A stretch of 64,000 nt of DNA from Bacteroidota bacterium (GCA_018267365.1 JAFDYQ010000004.1:62001-126000); one strand, 5' to 3'. Counted from the stretch's first letter, positions 27,310 to 36,788 are shown. The notes: generated by a model from the letters alone, not told the origin. Numbers and translations: made by a program.

Positions 27310-27683
27310 GGCTATCCGAAAATGCCGTAAGAAATATTGACGAAATAGCAGGCTATATAGCGTTTGTCAATCATCAACCACTGAATGCCGAAAAAGTTAT
27401 TGATGCTATTTTTGAAATCATAGACAGGATTGAGAAAAATCCTTTAGCTTTCAAAGAATGCCCTTTACTTCGCACAAAGTCAAAAATCTATCGGCAGGCT
27501 ACTTGCTATAAATGGCTTGTTATATATAAGATCAAGGGCACTGAGATACTACCGCTGGTTCAAGCGTCCTCGCTTGAACCACATTTGTGCGCTGAACTTT
27601 CTAAGCTAGTTCAAGCGTCCTCGCTTGAACTGTATTTTAACGACGAACTTTTAGCTTTACATCATGAGAAGAATTTCGAATGA
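27267..27683 (+). CDS. RelE/ParE-family toxin with C-terminus replaced by REP sequence
   Basis: Residues about 12-93 (YEIRLSENAVRNIDEIAGYI, IIDRIEKNPLAFKECP, WLVIYKIKGTEILPL) match the RelE/ParE toxin fold. After the strand ending EILPL, where family members need one more strand and a basic C-terminal end, the frame enters two 24-bp palindromes. These encode the repeated peptide LVQASSLE before the frame stops inside the start of the transposase gene. The toxin has therefore probably lost its C-terminal residues to an insertion and may be inactive. It overlaps the antitoxin-like ORF upstream and the RAYT gene downstream by 20 bases. Confidence 0.6.
   Translation: MGKPKKKIASAYEIRLSENAVRNIDEIAGYIAFVNHQPLNAEKVIDAIFEIIDRIEKNPLAFKECPLLRTKSKIYRQATCYKWLVIYKIKGTEILPLVQASSLEPHLCAELSKLVQASSLELYFNDELLALHHEKNFE
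27557..27580. repeat. REP-like palindrome, copy 1
   Basis: GGTTCAAGCG and CGCTTGAACC form a perfect ten-base inverted repeat around a TCCT loop. It lies inside the toxin reading frame, 28 bases before copy 2 and upstream of the RAYT gene. Confidence 0.9.
27608..27631. repeat. REP-like palindrome, copy 2
   Basis: AGTTCAAGCG and CGCTTGAACT around the same TCCT loop as copy 1. The outermost pair has changed from G-C to A-T on both arms, a compensatory change that keeps the hairpin and suggests the folded form is what matters. Confidence 0.9.
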
Positions 27684-28191
27684 TGATTCACTGTATTTTC
27701 TTACCCTTACAGTAGTTGATTGGGTTGATGTTTTTAGCAGACATGAATATAAACAGTGGCTGGCTGACCAGATCATGTATTGTCAAAAGCATAAAGGATT
27801 TGAACTCTATGCCTACGTGATCATGACTAATCATCTACATTTTGTCGCTAGAATGAATGAAGGGCTTAGTATGAGCGACTTCTTAAGGGACTTTAAATCC
27901 TACACGGCTAAAAAACTTATAGATAGCATAGCAAATAATCCGATAGAAAGTCGAAAGGCATGGATGCTTTCTCATTTCTCGACTCATGGGCAAACTAACG
28001 CGCTAAACAAGGAGTTCCAATTCTGGCAAAACGGTAGTCATCCTACCTCTCTTTACAGCAACGAAGTAATACAGCAAAAGATCGATTATATTCATGACAA
28101 TCCGGTGCGTGCTGGATTTGTGGCTGATGCGCATGAATATCTGTACAGTAGTGCTTGTCCACATAGTCCTATTAAGGTGCTTGAGTCTTAA
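27664..28191 (+). CDS. REP-associated tyrosine transposase (IS200-like Y1 family)
   Basis: A 175-residue Y1-type HUH transposase. Seen are the N-terminal YFLTLTVVDWVDVFSR, the metal-binding HUH motif TNHLHFVARM preceded by YAYVIM, the helix FLRDFKSYTAKKL, and the C-terminal FWQNGSHP and KIDYIHDNPVRAGFVA segments typical of RAYTs. Two REP palindromes lie just upstream and an inverted one directly after the stop, as expected for a RAYT with its cognate REPs. These enzymes cut single-stranded REP hairpins. The gene appears intact and sits at the end of a damaged toxin gene. Confidence 0.9.
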   Translation: MRRISNDDSLYFLTLTVVDWVDVFSRHEYKQWLADQIMYCQKHKGFELYAYVIMTNHLHFVARMNEGLSMSDFLRDFKSYTAKKLIDSIANNPIESRKAWMLSHFSTHGQTNALNKEFQFWQNGSHPTSLYSNEVIQQKIDYIHDNPVRAGFVADAHEYLYSSACPHSPIKVLES

Positions 28192-28194
28192 TGC

Positions 28195-28218
28195 GGTTCA
28201 AGCGAGGGCGCTTGAATT
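28195..28218. repeat. REP-like palindrome, copy 3 (inverted)
   Basis: GGTTCAAGCG and CGCTTGAATT around an AGGG loop, four bases after the RAYT stop. The loop is close to the reverse complement of the TCCT loop of copies 1 and 2, so this copy is inverted and the transposase is bracketed by REPs facing each other. Two end pairs are G-U type. Confidence 0.85.
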
Positions 28219-28234
28219 AGCTAATGATGATGAA

Positions 28235-30268
28235 TTAACTCCCAAACTTCTCCTTCAGCAATTTCTGCATCGCCTGCATTTCATCGCGCATCTTGGCGGC
28301 GGTGAGGAAGTCGGTATCCTTGGCAGCCTGAAGCATTTGCTTGCGGGTGTCGTCTATGGCTTTGTGGAGCTGGTCGGCGGTCATGTGGGCTACTACCGGC
28401 TCTGCTACCATGCTGTACTCGCCCTCCTGCTCTATGTAGGCTTGTGGCTCCGGTTTGCGTATCTCCAGTACGGAGGTCTGCTTCATGATTTCATCCTTGG
28501 TCTTGAAGACGGTGGTAGGCGTGATGTCGTTTTCCGTGTTGTATTTGATCTGCTTCTCACGGCGGCGGCTGGTCTCGTCTATGGTCTGCTGCATAGAGTC
28601 GGTGATCTTGTCGGCATACATGATCACGAGGCCGTTTGAGTTACGCGCGGCGCGGCCGGCGGTCTGTATGAGGGAACGCTTATTACGCAGGAAGCCTTCC
28701 TTATCTGCATCGAGGATCGCGACCAGAGATACTTCTGGCAGGTCTAGTCCTTCACGGAGCAGGTTCACACCTATGAGTACGTCAAACTTGCCCAGACGCA
28801 GGTCACGGATGATCTCGATGCGATCCAGCGTGGTGACCTCGGAGTGTATGTAGCGGCACTTGACATGGAGGCGGGAGAGGTATTTGTCCAGCTCCTCGGC
28901 CATGCGCTTGGTGAGTGTCGTGACGAGGACGCGCTCCTGCTTCTTGACGCGCTCGTCTATCTCGTCCATCAGGTCGTCTATCTGGTTCAGGCTTGGGCGT
29001 ACCTCTATAGGCGGGTCCAGCAGGCCCGTAGGGCGCACGATCTGCTCTATGACCACTCCTTCAGATTTTTCCAGTTCATATTCTCCGGGCGTAGCACTCA
29101 CATAGATCGTCTGCGGTACCAGCGACTCAAACTCCTGAAAGTTCAGTGGCCTGTTATCCATAGCAGATGGCAGGCGGAAACCGTAGTCTACGAGGTTGAT
29201 CTTGCGCGCGCGGTCACCACCGTACATACCGCCTATCTGCGGGATGGTCTGGTGGCTCTCATCTATCACAAGTAAGAAATCCTCAGGGAAGTAATCGAGT
29301 AGGCAAAACGGTCTCGTACCCGGTGCCCTGCGGTCAAAGAAGCGGGAATAATTTTCTATACCGGAGCAGTAGCCAAGCTCGCGCATCATCTCTACGTCAA
29401 ATTCTACGCGTTCTTTCAGTCGTGCGGCTTCTATATGTTTACCAATACTGCGGAAATATTCCAGTTGAGCATTCAGCTCCAGTAATATTCTGTCTATGGC
29501 GTGCTTGACCAGTTCTTTGGAGGTCACGTACATATTAGCCGGGAAGATAGCGACGCTGCCATGCGTCTGCAGCGTGCGACCCGATGATGGCTCAAACGAT
29601 TGTATCTCTTCTATCTCATCACCAAAAAAAGATACGCGGTAGGCATAATCGAGGTAAGGCAGCACGATCTCTACTGTATCCCCCTTCACACGGAAGGTGC
29701 CGCGCGCCAGCTCGGCATCTGACCGCGAGTAGAGGCACTCTACGAGCTGATAGAGAAATGCATTGCGGCTCAGGTTCTGGCCGGTATGGATGCGGGTGAT
29801 GCTGTCGTGGTATTGCTCAGGATTACCCAGGCCGTATATGCAGGATACGGAGGCTACGACTATCACATCGCGCCTACCTGATGCCAATGCGGAGGTAGTG
29901 GAGAGGCGGAGCTTTTCTATCTCGGCATTGATGGAGAGATCTTTCTCTATGAATGTGTCCGTGCTCACGATATAAGCTTCGGGCTGATAGTAGTCGTAGT
30001 ACGACACAAAGTACTCTACCGCATTATCAGGAAAGAATTGCTTAAACTCTCCGTAGAGTTGCGATACGAGGGTCTTATTGTGCGTGAGGATCAGGGTCGG
30101 TTTCTTGACCTCTTGTATCACATTGGCTACTGTAAAGGTCTTGCCCGAGCCGGTCACACCGAGCAGCACCTGGTGCTTGTCATCGCGCTTCACGCCTTCT
30201 ACCAGTTGTCGGATGGCCTCCGGCTGGTCTCCGGTAGGTATGTATTTCGATGTGATATTAAATTCCAT
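28235..30268 (-). CDS. uvrB: Excinuclease ABC subunit B
   Basis: A 677-residue helicase-like subunit of nucleotide excision repair that verifies lesions handed over by UvrA and recruits UvrC. Seen are [18 protein letters not shown], Walker [11 protein letters not shown], the beta-hairpin [20 protein letters not shown], the DEAD-like [30 protein letters not shown], motif [11 protein letters not shown] and a C-terminal UVR domain ([25 protein letters not shown]). The Met at 30268 gives the standard N-terminus; the longer frame is not conserved. Confidence 0.97.
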   Translation of the reverse strand: MEFNITSKYIPTGDQPEAIRQLVEGVKRDDKHQVLLGVTGSGKTFTVANVIQEVKKPTLILTHNKTLVSQLYGEFKQFFPDNAVEYFVSYYDYYQPEAYIVSTDTFIEKDLSINAEIEKLRLSTTSALASGRRDVIVVASVSCIYGLGNPEQYHDSITRIHTGQNLSRNAFLYQLVECLYSRSDAELARGTFRVKGDTVEIVLPYLDYAYRVSFFGDEIEEIQSFEPSSGRTLQTHGSVAIFPANMYVTSKELVKHAIDRILLELNAQLEYFRSIGKHIEAARLKERVEFDVEMMRELGYCSGIENYSRFFDRRAPGTRPFCLLDYFPEDFLLVIDESHQTIPQIGGMYGGDRARKINLVDYGFRLPSAMDNRPLNFQEFESLVPQTIYVSATPGEYELEKSEGVVIEQIVRPTGLLDPPIEVRPSLNQIDDLMDEIDERVKKQERVLVTTLTKRMAEELDKYLSRLHVKCRYIHSEVTTLDRIEIIRDLRLGKFDVLIGVNLLREGLDLPEVSLVAILDADKEGFLRNKRSLIQTAGRAARNSNGLVIMYADKITDSMQQTIDETSRRREKQIKYNTENDITPTTVFKTKDEIMKQTSVLEIRKPEPQAYIEQEGEYSMVAEPVVAHMTADQLHKAIDDTRKQMLQAAKDTDFLTAAKMRDEMQAMQKLLKEKFGS

Positions 30269-30314
30269 GGCAGCCTGCAAAGATAACGAATGAATAGCTA
30301 TCAGACGGATACGT

Positions 30315-30388
30315 CTGCGGTTACTTATCCTCAAAAGATAAAATAACTCCGCAGCAGGGAAATTTGTTGTTTCTGAGGATAACCGCAG
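30315..30388. repeat. Inverted repeat upstream of uvrB
   Basis: CTGCGGTTA followed by TATCCTCA on the left (30315-30333) matches in inverted orientation TGAGGATAACCGCAG (30374-30388), with a short insertion in the left arm. It lies between the divergent uvrB and the GT-B-like gene, and could be an operator or a degenerate repeat. The rest of this 278-bp gap shows no gene. Confidence 0.5.
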
Positions 30389-30546
30389 CTAATTACATGC
30401 TATACTTTAAGGTAGCAATAAATTGGTCTGAACCGTAAAATTTCCGCTATCAAACCCCGTCCTACAGCATAACCAAAACACCAATTCCCTCCGTGGCTAT
30501 AGCTGCGGTGTGCTATTTGTTTTCACCCAAAACCAACAAACAGCCC

Positions 30547-31668
30547 ATGGGAAAGAAGAAAATACTCTTCATAGTCGGTTCTGCCAACCAGACCAGCCAG
30601 ATGCACCAGATATCTGAGTACCTGAAGGATGACTATGACTGCTGGTTTAGTCAGTTTATGCCGGATACCTGGTATGAGCGCTGGGCGCTGCGCAAGGGTT
30701 GGATAGACTTTACCATCCTGGGCGGACAATTCAAAAAAAATGCCGACGCCTACCTGCAGAAGCATGGTTTGCAGAGTGACTACCTCGCGCAAAAGAACAA
30801 GTATGACATGGTAGTCTTCTGCACAGACCTGATCGTCCCACGCAAATTGAGAAAGGCCAAAATGGTGTGGGTGCAGGAGGGCATGGTAGACAAGGTGACC
30901 TGGTGGTCGAAATTTGTATTGTGGTCACGTATAATACCGCGGTACTTTGCCATGGGCACCTCGCTGAATGGCAGCTCTGATATCTGCGATATTTATTGCG
31001 TGGCGTCAGAAGGATATAAGGACTTCTATAGCAGCATGGGCACCGATCCGGGCAAGGTAGCAGTGACCGGCATACCAAATTTTGACAATATCGCTGCGCT
31101 CAGGCAAAATGACTTTCCGCATCACGACTACGTACTCGTCACCACCTCTGACATCCGCGAGTGCAAAGGTGAGGACGACCGCATAGGTTTCCTGAAAAGA
31201 TGCATGGAGATAGCTGCAGGTCGGCGCATCATTTTCAAGCTGCACCCTAATGAAGTGGTAGACCGTGCCGTCTCAGAGATACGCCAGGTAGCTGGCCCCG
31301 ATGCCGAGATCTATACTACCGGCAATGCCGAGCACATGGTAGCCAACTGCCAGGAGCTGATCACACAGTACTCTACGCTCGTGTATGTAGGCATGACCCT
31401 GGGCAAGAAGGTGCATTCCTACTTTGACCTCAGTCAGCTGTACCGGCTCATACCCGAGCAAAATGGCGGCACATCCGCCCGCAATATCGCAGCTATCTGT
31501 AAGGGCTATATGGAGTTTGAGGGCTGTGGCAGGGAGTACCTCCGTCAGCACAAAGGCTGGAAAACTGACGTTATACCGGAGTTTTCACCATTGACTCCGC
31601 CCATCCCGGCAGCTGTCACAGAGAAGCAGCCGGAGGTTATTTTGGAATGGGCTACTCCTATGCAATAG
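30547..31668 (+). CDS. GT-B-fold glycosyltransferase/glycerophosphotransferase-like protein
   Basis: 373 residues, soluble. The N-terminal ILFIVGSANQTSQMHQISEYL and the C-terminal half, with VTGIPNFDNIAAL, RIIFKLHPNEVVDRAV, QELITQYSTLVYVGMTLGKKVHSYFDL and a late basic tail, resemble the GT-B fold of CDP-glycerol glycerophosphotransferases and capsule or LPS-type transferases. FKLHPNE and the QYSTLVY stretch correspond to donor-binding loops. The exact substrate is not recognisable. The ATG at 30547 was preferred to an upstream ORF start at 30493, because the conserved strand begins directly after it. The 3' end is five bases from the convergent phosphatase gene. Confidence 0.55.
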   Translation: MGKKKILFIVGSANQTSQMHQISEYLKDDYDCWFSQFMPDTWYERWALRKGWIDFTILGGQFKKNADAYLQKHGLQSDYLAQKNKYDMVVFCTDLIVPRKLRKAKMVWVQEGMVDKVTWWSKFVLWSRIIPRYFAMGTSLNGSSDICDIYCVASEGYKDFYSSMGTDPGKVAVTGIPNFDNIAALRQNDFPHHDYVLVTTSDIRECKGEDDRIGFLKRCMEIAAGRRIIFKLHPNEVVDRAVSEIRQVAGPDAEIYTTGNAEHMVANCQELITQYSTLVYVGMTLGKKVHSYFDLSQLYRLIPEQNGGTSARNIAAICKGYMEFEGCGREYLRQHKGWKTDVIPEFSPLTPPIPAAVTEKQPEVILEWATPMQ

Positions 31669-31673
31669 AAATA

Positions 31674-33302
31674 TTATTTCCTCAGCACGCCCTCTATCGG
31701 CCTGCCCACACAGCCGCTAGGCTCCTGTATGTGCAGCAGTGCCGCCAGCGTCGCGGCGATATCTGTCATGTAGGTAGGAGAGTAGTCGTAGCCCCTTTTC
31801 ACTCCCCAGCCGTACCACAGCAGCGGGATATGTGAGTCGTATGAGTACACACTACCATGCGTAGTACCTTTGGTATATCCCTCCAGGTAGCCCGGCTCAT
31901 ATACCACCTGCACATCACCGGACCGCTTAGGGTAGTAGCCGTTGATAAACATCTCCTTATAGTCCTTTTGCAGCGGCTCAGCGCCTAGTGTGGCTAGGTC
32001 AAATGCTTTCGCCACATTCTTTAGGGTGAGCAGGTATTCCACCAGTGTTTTCTTCACGGCAGTCAGGTCCAGAGAGGCAGCAGTTATTTTATTATGATCG
32101 AGGTAGAGCTGCATATTGGTCACGCGCTCTACCAGATTTTCTTGTCCGTATTTAGACTTGAGATAGTCGTTGCAGTACTTGATCAGTGTATCGTTTTTGT
32201 ACACACCTGAGAGCAGGTGGTGCTTTTGATTGAAGCCAATAGAGTGCGATGCGCCATGATCTGCAGAGAGGAACACAGTGTAGTTGCCCGCGCCGTACTG
32301 CTTGTCCAGCCATGCGAGAAAATCGGAGAGGTCTCTGTCAAAACGGATGTAGCAGTCCTCTGTTTCTACAGCATTGGGCCCAAACGTATGCCCTATGTAG
32401 TCAGTAGAAGAGCAGCTCATAGCCAGGAAGTCTGTATTGCCCGTCATTCCCATTTTCTCTCCGAGCAGTGTTGCCTTCGCAAAATCGAAGACCAGCGTAT
32501 TGCCCCATGGCGTAGCGATCAGCGCACCGGGGTGGGACACCACTTCGTCATACACCATGTGCGGGAAGACAGGCTTTTTCTCTTTTCCAAATGGCTTTTC
32601 GTAGTCTTCGTCATCATCAGAACTTTCCGTGTATTTATTCAGCTCTAGAACAGTCTTCCAGTTGTCTTTCACATATGCGGCTGGAAGTTTCTTCGCGTTG
32701 AAGGCACTCGCCCATGTAGGCAGTGAGTCCATGTAGTAGCTCGATGTCACAAAGTTTCCCGAGTTGCCATCAAAGAAATAGGCCGCATTCGCCGCATGGC
32801 CAGCCGGTAGGATCGCACCGCGGTCCTTGGCAGAGATGCCTATTACCTTTGAGTGAAAGTTAGTGGCCAGGCGCAGTTCATCAGTGATGGTCGTAGCCAG
32901 CATCCTGTTAGGAGAGACCATTCCTTCGGGTCCATTGGCACCTACGGTGTGATACATCGTGTCCTCCACATTTGTCACTACGCGCTTAGCCTCGCGGTCA
33001 TACCAGTCATTGCCTATGATACCGTGTATGGAGGGTACGGAGCCCGTATAGATGCACGTGTGGCCGGGGGCGGTGTAGGTAGGTACGTAGGGTATATGCG
33101 TATTCTCACAGTTGTAGCCCGACTGCAGCCTTTTGAATCCTGTAGCAGTGTATTTGTCTGAATAGCGGTACAGATAGTCCCAGCGCATCTGATCTACTAC
33201 GATGCCTATCACGAGCTTCGGCTTTGCAGCAGGAGGGGAGCTTGTTTGTGCGTGAGCGTTTATGATAAATATCAGGGATAGGGCTGCAACTAGCTTTTTC
33301 AT
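31674..33302 (-). CDS. PafA-like alkaline phosphatase (Thr-nucleophile)
   Basis: A 542-residue exported alkaline-phosphatase-superfamily enzyme with signal peptide (LVAALSLIFIINAHAQ). Metal and catalytic elements: VVDQMRW (Asp-37), the nucleophile Thr-77 in TYTAPGHT, SSTDYIGHTFGP (Asp and His ligands), FLSADHGAS (Asp-His) and a late His in SYDSHIPLLWYG. This layout matches the Bacteroidota phosphate-insensitive phosphatase PafA, which releases phosphate from organic monoesters in the periplasm. A phosphodiesterase/nucleotide pyrophosphatase role is the alternative. Confidence 0.82.
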   Translation of the reverse strand: MKKLVAALSLIFIINAHAQTSSPPAAKPKLVIGIVVDQMRWDYLYRYSDKYTATGFKRLQSGYNCENTHIPYVPTYTAPGHTCIYTGSVPSIHGIIGNDWYDREAKRVVTNVEDTMYHTVGANGPEGMVSPNRMLATTITDELRLATNFHSKVIGISAKDRGAILPAGHAANAAYFFDGNSGNFVTSSYYMDSLPTWASAFNAKKLPAAYVKDNWKTVLELNKYTESSDDDEDYEKPFGKEKKPVFPHMVYDEVVSHPGALIATPWGNTLVFDFAKATLLGEKMGMTGNTDFLAMSCSSTDYIGHTFGPNAVETEDCYIRFDRDLSDFLAWLDKQYGAGNYTVFLSADHGASHSIGFNQKHHLLSGVYKNDTLIKYCNDYLKSKYGQENLVERVTNMQLYLDHNKITAASLDLTAVKKTLVEYLLTLKNVAKAFDLATLGAEPLQKDYKEMFINGYYPKRSGDVQVVYEPGYLEGYTKGTTHGSVYSYDSHIPLLWYGWGVKRGYDYSPTYMTDIAATLAALLHIQEPSGCVGRPIEGVLRK

Positions 33303-33385
33303 TTCCGAAGTTTATAAATGTGTGGCAAACTTAATCCCTTAATGCCAACTTTACGTTAAATCACCCACCTTATTAAGTGCTGTTA

Positions 33386-33412
33386 TTTGGAATCAATATA
33401 TACGTAATTTTG
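33386..33412 (+). promoter_or_regulatory. Candidate promoter of the porP/sprF-like gene
   Basis: TAATTTTG at 33405-33412 is an exact match to the Bacteroidota -7 box TAnnTTTG. A TTTG lies at 33386-33389, but only 15 bases upstream, shorter than the usual 17-23, so the -33 assignment is weak. The leader to the ATG at 33499 would be about 80 bases. Confidence 0.4.
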
Positions 33413-33498
33413 TAACCTGAATGAATGCCTCCTTCACCGATTTTTAACAATTACCTCTGACGCAATCGTTAAAATTCGGCTATTTTAGTAAAGCGATA

Positions 33499-34458
33499 AT
33501 GAAGTTTACTCTTTACATTTTTCTGTGGATGGCGGTGTCGGCAGGTGTGGCGTATGGACAGTCAGAGCCTCAGTATAGCCACTACATGTACAATCGGCAG
33601 CTATTCAATCCGGCCTATGCCGGCGCAGGGGATGGTGTAGAGTTCAACGCACTCTACCGTACACAGTACGTAGGCCTGAGCAATAGATCCACCTCTACCC
33701 AGTATTTCGGCTTCAACATGCAGATCGATCCGATCAGCAGCGGCATAGGCCTGCAGGTGACCAATGACATGATAGGCTACCTGCGCACCACGTCTGTAGC
33801 GATCAACTATGACTACCGCAAGAAGTTCCGCTCGTTTTCCCTGGCAGTGGGCATAGGCGCCGGCATCGTGCAGACGGGCCTGCAGGGCGATAAACTGGTC
33901 ACACCCGAGGGTATCTACACGGGCGGTGCGATAGACCACCGGGACAGCTATGTGCCCGCCACCCTGGCCAATGGCCTTTCACCGGACTTCTCAGCCGGTA
34001 TTTACCTCAATAACGAAAAATGGTTTGCCGGAGTGGCTGTAGATCACATCTACACCATCACAAAGCTGCAAAACACCAGCCTCGGCTATGCGCGCAACCT
34101 TCTGGTCATGGGCGGCTACGACTTTACATTGGGGAAACATTTCAACATGATGCCCTCAGCATTGGTCAAGTCAGACCTGCGGCAGGTACAGGCTGAGTTG
34201 AGCCTGACCATGCGCATTTATGACAATATCCTGACAGGAATAGCGTTCAGAGGATACAGCCAGCGTAGCTTGGATGCCGCAGTGATTTACGCGGGATTCA
34301 GGTACCGGGGCTTCCGTTTGGTCTATTCGTATGATATAAATGCGTCATACCTGAGCGGCTTCAATACGGGTAGCCATGAGATCAGTGCTGCGTATCTTTT
34401 TGGATTGAAAAAACGTACTAGGACAGGATATTATTACTTTAACTCGAGGTTTTTATAA
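33499..34458 (+). CDS. PorP/SprF-family T9SS outer-membrane protein
   Basis: 319 residues: signal peptide (LYIFLWMAVSAGVAYG), then the family hallmark QYSHYMYNRQLFNPAYAG, followed by beta-strands of an outer-membrane barrel ending YYYFNSRFL. PorP/SprF proteins work with the T9SS, anchoring or passing specific cargo (SprF with SprB) and linking to the PorKN ring. It lies directly before gldKLMN, the standard order, so this copy is probably the core PorP. Confidence 0.9.
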   Translation: MKFTLYIFLWMAVSAGVAYGQSEPQYSHYMYNRQLFNPAYAGAGDGVEFNALYRTQYVGLSNRSTSTQYFGFNMQIDPISSGIGLQVTNDMIGYLRTTSVAINYDYRKKFRSFSLAVGIGAGIVQTGLQGDKLVTPEGIYTGGAIDHRDSYVPATLANGLSPDFSAGIYLNNEKWFAGVAVDHIYTITKLQNTSLGYARNLLVMGGYDFTLGKHFNMMPSALVKSDLRQVQAELSLTMRIYDNILTGIAFRGYSQRSLDAAVIYAGFRYRGFRLVYSYDINASYLSGFNTGSHEISAAYLFGLKKRTRTGYYYFNSRFL

Positions 34459-34518
34459 GAATATTTGTGGACAACGACGCCTGACGTGTGGAAACAAAGT
34501 CAGGTTGCACGCGTAAAA

Positions 34519-34540
34519 TAATTTTGGTTAACTATATTTG
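34519..34540 (+). promoter_or_regulatory. Candidate gldK promoter boxes
   Basis: Two exact TAnnTTTG matches, TAATTTTG (34519-34526) and TATATTTG (34533-34540), lie 70-95 bases before the gldK ATG in an AT-rich stretch. No -33 TTG at the preferred distance was found for either, so this is only a candidate. Confidence 0.3.
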
Positions 34541-34612
34541 GCAATTAGAGTATTTATTTGTTACATTTACGACCTTCAAAATTTTATCGAAATCAATCTA
34601 ACTCTGAGAAAA

Positions 34613-35878
34613 ATGAAAAAAATCAAAAGCATCTTGTGCATCGCTTCTGCTGCCATAGCTCTGTTTCTGGCAGGCTGCAGCGGAGGATACAACGGGCAGC
34701 TGCTCGGTGAGCAAGATAGGCCTCGGTGGAATCCGGTGACGCCATACGGTATGGTGTTCGTACCATCAGGTGTGCTGCACATCGGCCCTAGCGATCAGGA
34801 CGTGAATAGCGCCCATGTAGCCAAGGCCAAACAAGTCTCCATAGTTGGCTTTTATATGGATGACACAGAGATTACCAATAACGAGTACCGCCAGTTTGTA
34901 AACTACGTGCGTGACTCCGTAGCTCACATCATGCTGGAGCAAACCACGGAAGATGCTAACAGCGGCAAAACACAGATAGACTGGAATCAGAAGATAGACT
35001 GGAAGAAAACCGAAGGCAATGAACAACTGGAGGAGATTTTTGTACCTGAGGCGCAGCGCTACTGGGGTATCAAGGAGATCGACGTCAATAAATTGTGGTA
35101 TGTCTATGACTGGATAGACTTCAAGGAGGCTGCCAAATCCAAGAACCGCGGTACGGAGCGTAGCAAGTATATCCGCCATGAGAAGTGCCAGGTATATCCC
35201 GATACACTGGTGTGGGTGCGTGACTTCACATATTCTTACAACGAGCCAATGACTCGTAACTATTTCCACCACCCTGCATTTGACGACTATCCGGTAGTAG
35301 GTGTCACCTGGCCTCAGGCAAATGCCTTCTGCGCGTGGAGGACCCGCCTCTGGATGGATTACAACACAGTAAGGGGTATCCCGCTGATGGATAACTTCCG
35401 CCTGCCTACCGAAGGTGAGTGGGAATATGCTGCCCGCGGTGGCAAGAAACTCGCACCATATCCATGGGGCGGTCCATATGTGCGCAACTCAAAGGGCTGC
35501 GTACTCGCAAACTTCAAGCCTGGCCGTGGCAACTATCCTGAGGATGGCGGCTTCTACACTGTACGTGCAGACGCATACTGGCCAAACGACTACGGTCTGT
35601 ATAATATGGCCGGCAATGCAGCAGAGTGGACATCATCTGCTTATTATGAAAATGCCTACTCCTTTATCCATGACCTCAACCCTGATATCCGCTATGATGC
35701 TGAGACTGCAGAGTCTGAGACGCTGAAGCGTAAAGTAATACGCGGTGGCTCATGGAAGGACATCGGCTACTACATAGAGAACGGTACCCGCCACTGGGAG
35801 TACTCAGACTCAGCCAAGTCTTACATAGGCTTCCGCTGCATCACTACTTTCCTCGGCAGGGATATCTCTGACCACTAG
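34613..35878 (+). CDS. gldK: GldK (PorK) T9SS outer-membrane lipoprotein
   Basis: 421 residues: a lipoprotein signal with lipobox LAGCS, then a formylglycine-generating-enzyme-like (SUMF1) domain with MVFVPSGVLHIG, FYMDDTEITNNEYRQFV, PVVGVTWPQANAFCAW, RLPTEGEWEYAARGG and VIRGGSWKD. GldK/PorK forms the periplasmic ring with GldN under the outer membrane. Known GldK proteins have lost sulfatase-modifying activity and use the fold structurally. The Met at 34613 gives the lipoprotein signal; the longer frame from 34538 does not. It heads gldKLMN. Confidence 0.95.
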   Translation: MKKIKSILCIASAAIALFLAGCSGGYNGQLLGEQDRPRWNPVTPYGMVFVPSGVLHIGPSDQDVNSAHVAKAKQVSIVGFYMDDTEITNNEYRQFVNYVRDSVAHIMLEQTTEDANSGKTQIDWNQKIDWKKTEGNEQLEEIFVPEAQRYWGIKEIDVNKLWYVYDWIDFKEAAKSKNRGTERSKYIRHEKCQVYPDTLVWVRDFTYSYNEPMTRNYFHHPAFDDYPVVGVTWPQANAFCAWRTRLWMDYNTVRGIPLMDNFRLPTEGEWEYAARGGKKLAPYPWGGPYVRNSKGCVLANFKPGRGNYPEDGGFYTVRADAYWPNDYGLYNMAGNAAEWTSSAYYENAYSFIHDLNPDIRYDAETAESETLKRKVIRGGSWKDIGYYIENGTRHWEYSDSAKSYIGFRCITTFLGRDISDH

Positions 35879-35981
35879 TATGATTTTTCACGGTACAAAA
35901 AGTGACTTTTAGCTCTTAAGCTGGTTTTACAAATTATCAACCATATCAATCTTTTAAATTAACCCTCAAAAAATCGAAAAA

Positions 35982-36788
35982 ATGGCTGGACAAAGCAAAT
36001 CTTTCTTCCTCACCAAAAACGGTAAGACAATTCTCAACTACGCTTATTCCGGCGGTGCCGCAGTGGTTATCGCAGGTGCTCTTTTCAAGATCATGCACTG
36101 GACCGGTGCCAACCAGATGCTTATAGCAGGTATGTCTACCGAGGTTGTGATCTTCGTGATCTCTGCCTTCGAGCCGCAGTTTGATACACACCTGGAGTAT
36201 GAGTGGGAGAGGGTATATCCTGAGCTCCTGTCTACTGAGCCGGTAGCCAAGAAGTCTGACAAGCCGCTCACGCAGCAGCTCGACAAGATGCTGGCTGAAA
36301 ATAAAGTAGGTCCGGAGCTGATCAGCAGCCTGGGCAAAGGTCTCTCCAGCCTGGCAGATAGCACTGGCAAACTGAACGACCTCACAGAAGCTTCTGTAGC
36401 TGTAAATGATTTTGCTAAGAACGCAAAGAGCGCTTCCGGCAATATCGTAAACTTCGCATCTGCTGCTGCCACCGCTACTACAGCTGTAGGCGAGATAGGC
36501 AAGGGCGCTGAAAATACAAAGCAATATCATGAGCAGGTACAAAACATGGTGAAGAACCTCGGCCAGCTCAATACTATCTATGAGCTTGAACTCCAGGATT
36601 CAAACAATCACCTGAAGGCTATGAATAAGTTCTTTGGCAACCTGAATAATGCTGCTCAGGCACTGTCTGAGACTGCTACTGACGCTACGAAGTACAAAGA
36701 GCAACTGGCTACTCTGAATAAGAATCTGACAGCACTGAATAATGTATACGGCAATATGCTTTCTGCAATGAGGGCTACACAAGCGTAA
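35982..36788 (+). CDS. gldL: GldL (PorL) T9SS motor subunit
   Basis: 268 residues with two N-terminal membrane helices (NYAYSGGAAVVIAGALFKIM and MLIAGMSTEVVIFVISAF) and a long cytoplasmic helical part. Glu-54 in the second helix corresponds to the conserved membrane Glu that carries protons in the GldLM motor. GldL pentamers surround a GldM dimer and convert proton motive force into rotation that powers T9SS export and gliding. It lies between gldK and gldM in the usual order. Confidence 0.95.
   Translation: MAGQSKSFFLTKNGKTILNYAYSGGAAVVIAGALFKIMHWTGANQMLIAGMSTEVVIFVISAFEPQFDTHLEYEWERVYPELLSTEPVAKKSDKPLTQQLDKMLAENKVGPELISSLGKGLSSLADSTGKLNDLTEASVAVNDFAKNAKSASGNIVNFASAAATATTAVGEIGKGAENTKQYHEQVQNMVKNLGQLNTIYELELQDSNNHLKAMNKFFGNLNNAAQALSETATDATKYKEQLATLNKNLTALNNVYGNMLSAMRATQA

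Noticed and set aside
28094..28639. 181-residue plus-strand frame across the REP and the end of uvrB
   Set aside because: Mostly the antisense of uvrB; the real genes on both sides explain the region.
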